A stretch of DNA of 64,000 nt from contig CM052359.1 in NCBI GenBank assembly GCA_028551475.1, positions 24,987,583-25,051,582 on the forward strand. Reading direction: 5' to 3'. Below the pieces are notes generated by a model, which saw nothing but the letters and a program-made list of their open reading frames with translations, had not been told where the DNA came from and searched no databases. The first letter of the stretch is position 1. Every line of letters begins with the position of its first letter. Position numbers and translations under genes: made by a program. The stretch is from Casuarina equisetifolia (Eukaryota; Streptophyta; Magnoliopsida; Fagales; Casuarinaceae). Shown here in pieces: positions 58,001 to 64,000 of this stretch.

Positions 58001-60186
58001 CAACCATGACCTCAAAGATGCTTGTTTTGAAATGTTATTTTATTCTTTTTATGCTACCTGAAAGTGCGACTGTCCGTGCAAAACTGGTAATATGCCAAAT
58101 GATTGTCCATTCGATCATTGTTTCAAATCTTGATGACATTGATTCAATTGATTACTTTTACACTTCATGTGCAAAAGCAAACTTGGTGTGCTTTAGTGCA
58201 TCGTTTACTTCAATCTCTATCGGAAAGAAAAATTAATGAAGTCAGACCAACTGCTCTATGAATTTCACTTTTGGGACTGGTTTACTTTTGGACTTTCATG
58301 GGACATACAAGATCTAGTTAAGGCCCATACATACTAAGCAGAATGTAAAAGAGTAGGGGCCTACACCTAATCCTCGAAACATGACTTGTCCGAGTTTGGA
58401 CGTGGTACAAAGACCATTATGTGATTGTCTGTATGAATTTGCATTTGAAAAGGAAAGCCTAGCGGAGAAAAAAGGTGTGGAGACTGATCTTTTTGTTACA
58501 TGCTTCCCCTGTTAGTCCTGAAGATGTGAATCTCTATTCATATCTATATATCTTTTTAATCTCCTTTCTCTGGTTGTTCTTTGATTAAGGGCTTCATTCA
58601 TATTGTTGCAGATCTTTTATACAAGGCTAACATGAATACGGGTAGTGTGCTGGAATATGCCCTCGCTTTTACAAGTGCAGCGCTGGATAAATATTGTTGT
58701 AAGTGGAGTACTGCCCCAAAGACAGGGTTCATTGACATCACAACTTCAAAGGATTTCTACCGTATATATAGCGGCCTTCAAATTGTAAGGAAGAATATTC
58801 CAACACGCCTCTCGCTGACATTGTTATCTGACCATATATTCTTCTAGGTCTGTTCGTATTTGTTGACAGATTAACTTTTTCTCCAATGAACATCTGCATT
58901 GAACATGCCATAAATTTTCACTATATAGTTCAAATAATTGAGAGGGTTATATCACTATATTTAGATTGCAATAGTTCTAAAAGAAAAACTGGTTGCTGAA
59001 GAGCCATATCTACATTTGGAAATACATATTTGATTTTCTTTATCTGACATTTGCATGGCACCTCATTGGCTTTCTTCTTGGGATATTATCTGCTATATTT
59101 CAATATATATCTCTGTTTCAGCCAATGTAAAGTTGGTCTTAAACTGACATATGGCCTGTTAATGGAGGGGCTGGCATGTTTAATGATCATCTCACTTGTA
59201 GCCAATATAAAGGATTCATTGCAAGGAAAAGTGATTATTTCATGGATCTAGATAATAAAAAGTTTCTAATGTCAGTGGGGAAACATTTATGTTGATATTC
59301 TTTCTGTGTAAATTAAAAAATAAAAATCTGACATGAGCTTTAGTAGTACCTATTAATAATAATTACACCCTGCAATCCGGCAACTCTCTTGTTTGAAACG
59401 ATTGACAACTAAGGTTAAGTGAGCCATGAATATTTTTCACGGCTGATCTTATTCTAGTGGATGTCAATGCTGGATATCTTAGTTTGCTACCAGCGTGCTC
59501 TAATTCTTGTGTTCTACAGGGTTATCTAGAAGAGATTGATCAAGTACCGTCAAAGAATCATGAAGTGTTGGGTGATTCAATTGCTTGGGGTGGCTGCACC
59601 ATAATATACTTGCTTGGGCAACAGCTGCATTTTGAGCTTTTTGACTTTTCACATCAGGTCCTGAATGTTGCAGAAGTGGAGGCTGTGTCAATGACGTTGT
59701 CACATAGAAGTCCTCATTTTGCCCAGGTAAATATGTTTTCATTTTCTACCTACTGCTAAGCAGCGGACACGGTAAACAACTTTCAGATTGAGACTATGTG
59801 AGCCCAAAGTATCTATCGAGCTGCTTTAGATAAATGTTTGCATCACCAAAATTTCTTGCACAGCTTTGAGAATCATTGAGCTACATAGAACTCAGTATGC
59901 CTCATAAATTAAAAGCCTCCAGAAGATGTCACTCTAGCTTTCTTTTCAAATGCCCTTGGCGGTGATTATAGTGATGTTTCTTTTAAACAAGGGATGGGAA
60001 GGACTTTTGGAAGCAATGAAGAAAGCCAGGAGGTTGAACAACCACGTGTTCTCCATGCTGAAAGCACGTTGCCCCCTTGAAGACAAGACAGCTTGTGCTA
60101 TCAAGCAAAGTGGTGCCCCTCTACATAGAATTAAATTCGAGAACACCGTTTCTGCATTTGAAACACTGCCGCAAAGAGGAGCCTGA
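31060..60186 (+). CDS. PIR: PIR/SRA1 (PIROGI), CYFIP-family subunit of the SCAR/WAVE complex
   Basis: Thirty exons: 31060-31113, 31268-31340, 34200-34264, 34472-34549, 35299-35418, 35505-35575, 35773-35865, 37318-37387, 37566-37630, 37857-38052, 38175-38326, 39676-39769, 39892-40107, 42106-42317, 44000-44147, 45780-45948, 46033-46109, 47832-48002, 48976-49052, 49143-49245, 49839-49958, 50068-50211, 51497-51646, 51850-51993, 53445-53532, 54941-55068, 57034-57241, 58612-58784, 59520-59726, 59992-60186. They sum to 3861 nt, 1286 residues, against about 1283 in Arabidopsis. Family landmarks: start [36 protein letters not shown], NPxFYCGTQ region, [11 protein letters not shown], tail [13 protein letters not shown]. 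The protein binds activated Rac/ROP and, with NAP1, SCAR, ABI and BRICK, activates ARP2/3 in the cytoplasm, shaping trichomes and pavement cells. Intron 11 appears to be U12-type. No coding break is seen. Confidence 0.96.
34890..35050 (+). repeat. Possible tRNA-derived element in PIR intron 4
   Basis: Contains TGGTATCAGAG (34899-34909) followed by GGTCCTTAGTTTAAATC, which could be A- and B-box remnants of a SINE. The first motif also resembles an LTR primer-binding site. Ends and target duplication are not found, so the class is open. Confidence 0.35.
35116..35196 (+). other. Pseudo-exon: partial copy of PIR exon 5
   Basis: After a TGGCAG acceptor, 53 bases (35116-35168) resemble the first part of exon 5 (35299-35418): [17 protein letters not shown] against [17 protein letters not shown]. 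The copy then diverges but stays open to a GTGAGA donor at 35197, giving 81 nt, phase 0 at both ends. Inclusion would therefore add 27 in-frame codons. Conserved exon 5 is still needed for the family sequence, so this is a duplicate. Confidence 0.7.
35896..35981 (+). other. Decayed tandem copy of PIR exon 7
   Basis: The stretch repeats exon 7 and part of the following intron about 114 bases downstream: [17 protein letters not shown] against [17 protein letters not shown], with one codon missing and the donor changed from GAG|GTATGA to GAGACGTGA. It lacks its own pyrimidine tract and acceptor, so it is not expected to be spliced in. Confidence 0.85.
36420..36480. repeat. (GAAAAA)n purine-rich microsatellite
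   Basis: Low-complexity GAAAAA/GAAAGA repeats in PIR intron 7. It generates a spurious open frame and has no sign of coding. Confidence 0.8.
38327..39675 (+). other. Probable U12-type AT-AC intron (PIR intron 11)
   Basis: The intron begins ATATCCTG (38327), one base off the U12 AT-AC consensus ATATCCTT, and ends TTAC (39675). CCTTGAC at 39659-39665 matches the U12 branch site, with its branch A (39664) 11 bases before the end, the normal U12 spacing. Splicing here gives EVQ-D-YQRHYLI, matching EYQRHYLI in the family as I recall it. A U2 alternative (38333/38334 GTTCTT donor, CAG acceptor at 39682) also keeps frame but has a poor donor and replaces the conserved Gln by Pro. Confidence 0.85.
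45612..45633. repeat. (GT)n microsatellite
   Basis: About ten GT units in PIR intron 15, with a short (CA)n run at 45457-45470 about 150 bases upstream. Confidence 0.9.
46721..46819 (-). mobile_element. tRNA-derived SINE in PIR intron 17
   Basis: The minus strand has an A box AATAGCTCAATGGAAAGGTT (about 46789-46808) and a B box GAGTTCAAATC (46754-46764), then a short A-rich tail. AACTGACA flanks it on both sides (46713-46720 and 46820-46827), a plausible target duplication. It differs from the SINE at 16234, so it is another family or a diverged member. It is antisense to PIR. Confidence 0.75.
46926..47160 (-). pseudogene. Coding-like antisense segment of unknown origin
   Basis: An open minus-strand frame at 46927-47160 has protein-like composition ([20 protein letters not shown]; Lys/Glu-rich before it) and ends beside an A-rich stretch. 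It lies in PIR intron 17 next to the SINE. I do not recognise the family. It could be a retrocopied exon piece or chance. No start context, promoter or splice partners are evident. Confidence 0.3.
55860..56350 (-). mobile_element. Ty1/copia pol fossil (GAG-pre-integrase and integrase region)
   Basis: The minus strand carries the pre-integrase signature LWHY followed by an FGRHSF-type block, then an integrase-core-like region that runs toward lower coordinates. Order matches copia pol. No LTRs, RT or RNase H are recognised nearby, so it is a truncated internal fragment in PIR intron 26. It is old, with several breaks. Confidence 0.7.
57845..57932 (+). repeat. 44-bp tandem duplication in PIR intron 27
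   Basis: AGCCATTAGACGAG..CTTGCTGTTC and the following ATGATATCCAGGAATG occur twice, 44 bases apart, with one or two differences. The near-identity points to a recent event. It lies well inside the intron, away from splice sites. Confidence 0.9.
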
Positions 60187-61330
60187 AGTTTGAACGCGGA
60201 TGCACAAGCTTTTTCAACCAACCAGACCGATTAATCTGGAAGGAATGTTTTGAATGGGAAGCAAAAATGTATATTTGTTTATCTAATTCCACTCTTTTCT
60301 TTTTTCTTTTAGCCCGTATTGTTTGGCTCCAAATCCCAAGGTGTAGTCATGAAATTCATTCCCTCCAGTTCAGATGGCATTTACCAACTTATACAGCATA
60401 CCTCGTATGCAAATTTACGGTAAGTATTTAGGTATTATATAACTGTATTCCTACAGGAATAAATTTTGGGTCATACAACTATTAAGTCCCATTTCCATCC
60501 TCTAATAGAACAAATAGCGAAATGGGAAAATGATTAAAGAAGCCTCTAAATTTGTCAGATAATCAAGCCATTTCCCAAACATTAAATACTTGTGCCTACT
60601 ATAAGAAGTATAAATGAACGATACAGAAAAATATTTAACCATTCCTTGGGGTATAGTTGAGATAATAAGTAGGGTTCATGTGAGATATCTTGTGAAGTAA
60701 ATATTTTGAATTCAAATCTCTCCATCTACATTTTTTATTCAACTGAACATATTTTGGGATTTAAGTCATCAAGTAAGCGTTTCAGAATTGTGTCATTTAA
60801 TGTTCGGAAGGAATATAACAGAATTTTCCCTTTAAAAGTTGTATTAATCTTCACTCAACAATTGTTAAAAAGATTTATTATCAAAGTTCAGGACGTGAAA
60901 AATATTGTAACTTGCACAATAGACAGGCAGCGCGTAAGAATGATGTATAAAACTAGGGGAAATTTTTAATATTTTTAGAAGAAACGGGGGCATTCTAATT
61001 CATTAATCTCGTTACATTTTAGGAAAGAGCAGAACTGAGTTAGCCTTTAATCAAGATTATCGTTATAGCACTTAGGAGGTCCGAAGAAGAGGCAATGAGA
61101 GTATTTTAAGAAAATGAGAAGAATGTGTATAGTGTATAAGAGTACGGAGACCTAAGAGGATTAGACGTCTGCCCATTCTCAAATAATAAATATGGACCAT
61201 TAAATATGAAGATTGAATTGTACCAGTAATTTTATTAAAGGTACATTACAGAAGGAAATAAGGAAACAAGGAAAACACAAGGGGCATCGCCTTAAGTGGT
61301 GACCCAAAACCAAAGAAATTAAGCAGGCCA
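60187..61330. other. PIR 3' UTR and intergenic spacer
   Basis: The 3' UTR follows the TGA at 60184-60186. AT-rich spacer comes next. Around 60645-60730 a GAATTCAAATC motif could be a SINE B box, but no second box or target duplication was found. No gene is seen. Confidence 0.4.
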
Positions 61331-62260
61331 AACTTATACTGGCATAGCCAATCCGTCAAAAATTATTTTCCCCCACCTCATTTAGTAATGCCCTCATTGC
61401 CTCTAGGTAACCATCAATGACATCTTTAAACTACCAAAGATCTTCCTCAAACTCTCATGTTACCTCACTCTCAAGCAATCCCTTCCACTTGATCAAAACT
61501 TGTCATCTCATAACTCTCTTCTTCCGAAATACTTGACTAAGATTGCTTCTATCTCTTTCTTAAAGTAGGCCATTATCGTTGGAGGGGATATGAATGACTT
61601 GCTCCATCTAGCATCTTTTATATCTTTATGGAATAGCTTCCACATGCTATCATGGAATATTGGATGTATCTTAAGATTAGGTGAAAGATCCAACTAATAA
61701 ACAAACCTTTCAACTTTCCCCACTATTTCAAATGACCCTTCATACTTGCCGATCAACCATCTGTAAAGGGGACGATAAGCTTTGTACTATTGTTGGAGAA
61801 ATTTCACTATACTCTCTTTTCTTACTAACATATCTCTTCATGCTCTTGACAACTTTATTCAGATATGACCTTGCCACATCTGTATTTTTCTACCAAGACT
61901 TCATATAAAAAGTACCAAGACATTAACTGATGTGTTTTGTTGCCAGTGATGGAGGGATCAACAGTTTTTGCCTTGTCACCAACTATTGCTTTACTCCTTT
62001 GAAGGCTGTATAAAAATTGAGCCATATCCATCAATTTCACCCATTCTTTTTAGTTCTCATTCACAAAATGCCATAGGTATAGCTCCACTAGACTATTCAC
62101 CTTCTCCATTCACATGTTTGTCTAAGGATGAAAGTTTGAGGAGAACTACAACTTCAAACCCAGTAACTCAAATAGCTTTTGTCATAACTAGCTCATGAAC
62201 CATAGAGCTCAATCATTGATGATACTATGCAACAATCTCCAAAACTTCACCATGTGTTTG
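61330..62260 (-). mobile_element. Ty3/gypsy chromovirus pol fossil (integrase C-terminus and chromodomain)
   Basis: Minus-strand blocks in order toward lower coordinates: MDMAQFLYSLQRS (integrase late region), LDLSPNLKIHPIFHDS (the usual LP..KIHPVFHVS block), then a chromodomain-like part including an LIKWKG-type segment near 61440-61500. The chromodomain puts it in the chromovirus clade. LTRs, gag and RT are not recognised. The fossil is old, with several breaks, and lies 3' of the PPR gene in the same orientation. Confidence 0.8.
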
Positions 62261-62313
62261 AAAAAGAGCTATGCTATGAACACCTATGCAACAATCCCTA
62301 AAACTTCACCATG
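62226..62313. repeat. 57-bp direct duplication near the gypsy fossil
   Basis: TATGCAACAATC.C.AAAACTTCACC and ATGTG appear at 62226-62256 and again at 62283-62313. A short local duplication in repeat-derived DNA. Confidence 0.75.
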
Positions 62314-62641
62314 TGCCAATCCATTAGCCCATACCGCTCATATTGTATTTCAAAACATAGAAGTTTGACTCATACTTGCTTGGCCTCCCTAAGCCCCATA
62401 TTGTCAATCTAGAACATAAGAAATGTTCAAGGCTTATAGGAACACTAGGAAGATATATTCCTATCCTTAAGGCAGGCACAATGTTGTTTCCAACCATTTT
62501 TTCCCAAGAGATGTTGCTAGATGGTGTTTCCTGTACAGTAATCTCAAAACAAAAATTATGGAGAAGCAGAAAGAAAAACTACTCACGCATAATGATAACA
62601 AAGTCTGATGAAGCACTATCATTAAATGCACTTAATTAACC

Positions 62642-64000
62642 TTAATATATAATCTCTTTTAAGGCAGAAATACCAGTAGCATGCCCTATTGATGGGGGCA
62701 AAAAATGGTGTAATTTCTTCATCATCTGATTGAGCATGTTCAACTTGTCCATCTCACCTCTCTGCAGCAGAAATCTTTCCAACATCCGAGACACTGCTTC
62801 ACTTATATGCCTCCCTCTCTCCAAAACTTGTTTGGAGCAGTCAAATGCTTCTTGCACCCTCTCCAAGGAGCACAGTCCTGTTACCAAGAGATCCAACACA
62901 TGGCCGTGAGGACAATACCCTTTTTCCAGAAGATAATTCCAAAAATTTAAACCCAAATCAAGCTGTCGATTTGCACAGAAAAATTTCATTAGCATAACCA
63001 CAGTTCTTGTTTGGGGCACAAAATTTCTCTCAACCATCTTGCGGTATAGCTCACAAACACCCTCAATGCCATTTGACCTCATCAATCCTAAAAAAATATT
63101 GTGATAGGTCATACTGTCATGCTTAATATGTCTCTCTTCCATCTCATCCATCAAAGAAACTGCAGACTTCACATCTTTTGATCTGACAAGGACGCTCATA
63201 AAAGCATTATAAGCACCGGTATCTGGGTGTAAGTTCCTCAAAGGAATTTCATCAAATAAATGCCGTGCCTTGATTGCATTTCGAACAATACCAGCTCCAT
63301 GGATCAGAGTGGTTATTGTTTCTAAGGTGGGCATGCAATTCACCTGTTCCATTTCCCCGAGAAGTCTCAAACCATCAGCAAAGCAACCTTTCTTACAGTA
63401 AGCATCAATTCTGATATTGTATGTTATGCTATTCGGCTTAAAACCTCTCCGGACCATTTCGTGATAGAACAGTTCTACTGCAGTAATATCACCTGATTCC
63501 TTGAAACCCAAGAGCAAGATATTCATGGTCACTGTGTTGGGAGGAAATCGAGAATGCATCTTTATGAACACTGAGCGTGCCTCCTTCATCTGCCTCTGAG
63601 TGCAAAATGCTCTCAGTAGTACGTTGAATTCATCAGTACCAAAATTCCTATCAAAAAATACATCATTCTCCATTTTTTCAAATGCCTCCAGAGTATCTTC
63701 AAAGGATTGGAACTTGGCAATCTTGGATAACATGATACTCATTGACTTGAGAGTTAGCAAGGAAGGATATCTTCTTCGGATTTCTTCCATCAGTTCCCAA
63801 GCCTTTTCAAAATATCGCATCCGTGCAAGAATGTGAAGTGTCTTTTCAAAAGCATCTGAACTTGGACAGAACTGGGAATGGTCAAGGTAAAATTTGAAGA
63901 ATTCAAGTGCTTTGAGACCATTCGAATGGGCTGCAAAGAGGCGACCAAGAACATTTTCCACAAAGGTGTTAGAAAGGACAGGTGGAGGAATGCACCGGAG
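62642..64000 (-). CDS. P-class pentatricopeptide repeat protein, 3' part
   Basis: A single uninterrupted frame runs from the stop at 62642-62644 to the window edge: 453 codons open at the 5' end. The codon at 63961 is GTG (Val), not a true start, so the gene begins beyond the window. At least seven tandem 35-residue PPR motifs are visible from about codon 120 to 365, with typical TYN..I..YCK.G and A..LF.EM...G..P patterns and spacing of exactly 35, for example SITYNIRIDAYCKKGCFADG. No E, DYW or SMR domain follows, so it is P class. Such proteins bind organellar RNA, usually in mitochondria or plastids; the transit peptide lies outside the window. The gene seems intronless here, as most PPR genes are. 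The exact orthologue is not recognised. It is tail-to-tail with PIR. Confidence 0.93.
   Translation of the reverse strand, partial: LRCIPPPVLSNTFVENVLGRLFAAHSNGLKALEFFKFYLDHSQFCPSSDAFEKTLHILARMRYFEKAWELMEEIRRRYPSLLTLKSMSIMLSKIAKFQSFEDTLEAFEKMENDVFFDRNFGTDEFNVLLRAFCTQRQMKEARSVFIKMHSRFPPNTVTMNILLLGFKESGDITAVELFYHEMVRRGFKPNSITYNIRIDAYCKKGCFADGLRLLGEMEQVNCMPTLETITTLIHGAGIVRNAIKARHLFDEIPLRNLHPDTGAYNAFMSVLVRSKDVKSAVSLMDEMEERHIKHDSMTYHNIFLGLMRSNGIEGVCELYRKMVERNFVPQTRTVVMLMKFFCANRQLDLGLNFWNYLLEKGYCPHGHVLDLLVTGLCSLERVQEAFDCSKQVLERGRHISEAVSRMLERFLLQRGEMDKLNMLNQMMKKLHHFLPPSIGHATGISALKEIIY

Noticed and set aside
60645-60730. Possible SINE near GAATTCAAATC
   Set aside because: Single motif without a supporting A box or flanking repeats.
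1-64000. CRISPR arrays, rRNA or tRNA genes, bacterial-type operons
   Set aside because: None seen; tRNA-like boxes found belong to SINEs, and the window is plant nuclear DNA.

Overview
This is a window of plant nuclear DNA. Genes are split by many AT-rich introns (30 exons in one gene), a chloroplast-targeted PPR/SAP protein is present, and transposon debris is of flowering-plant types. The proteins look dicot-like or magnoliid-like; I cannot name the species. The long introns would fit a woody plant, but that is a guess.

Layout. (1) 655-3210, plus strand: complete five-exon GDSL esterase/lipase of the LTL1 type behind a TATA box. (2) 3211-9693: a transposon graveyard holding retrotransposon gag/PBS pieces in opposite orientations, an intronless KIN-7 kinesin motor fragment, a possible 1.6-kb solo LTR and the tail of a LINE ORF2. 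(3) 9694-26147, plus: PTAC3, 13 exons and 886 codons, with transit peptide, PPR-like repeats and a SAP domain. (4) 26148-31059: intergenic DNA with a short TRIM-like LTR element, then a GC-richer stretch just before the next gene. (5) 31060-60186, plus: PIR/SRA1 (PIROGI, CYFIP family) of the SCAR/WAVE complex, 30 exons and 1286 codons. Its introns hold a SINE, a copia fragment and partial exon duplications. (6) About 61330-62260, minus: remnant of a chromodomain-bearing Ty3/gypsy element. (7) 62642-64000, minus: 3' part of a P-class PPR gene that runs off the window edge, tail-to-tail with PIR.

The genes do not form one pathway: a secreted lipase, a plastid transcription factor of the PEP complex, an actin-nucleation regulator and an organellar RNA-binding protein. 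From memory, LTL1 (At3g04290) and PTAC3 (At3g04260) are also near neighbours in Arabidopsis, so the left half may be conserved microsynteny.

The most interesting signals are in splicing. PIR has what looks like a U12-type AT-AC intron with a matching branch site. PTAC3 has a GC-AG intron and a 41-bp duplication of a splice donor. PIR also has a 90-nt stop-free intron whose retention would keep frame, a duplicated pseudo-exon beside exon 5 that is phase-compatible, and a decayed copy of exon 7. I found no wholly new gene system. All exon models were built by eye from reading-frame continuity, splice consensus and recalled family sequences, without transcripts.
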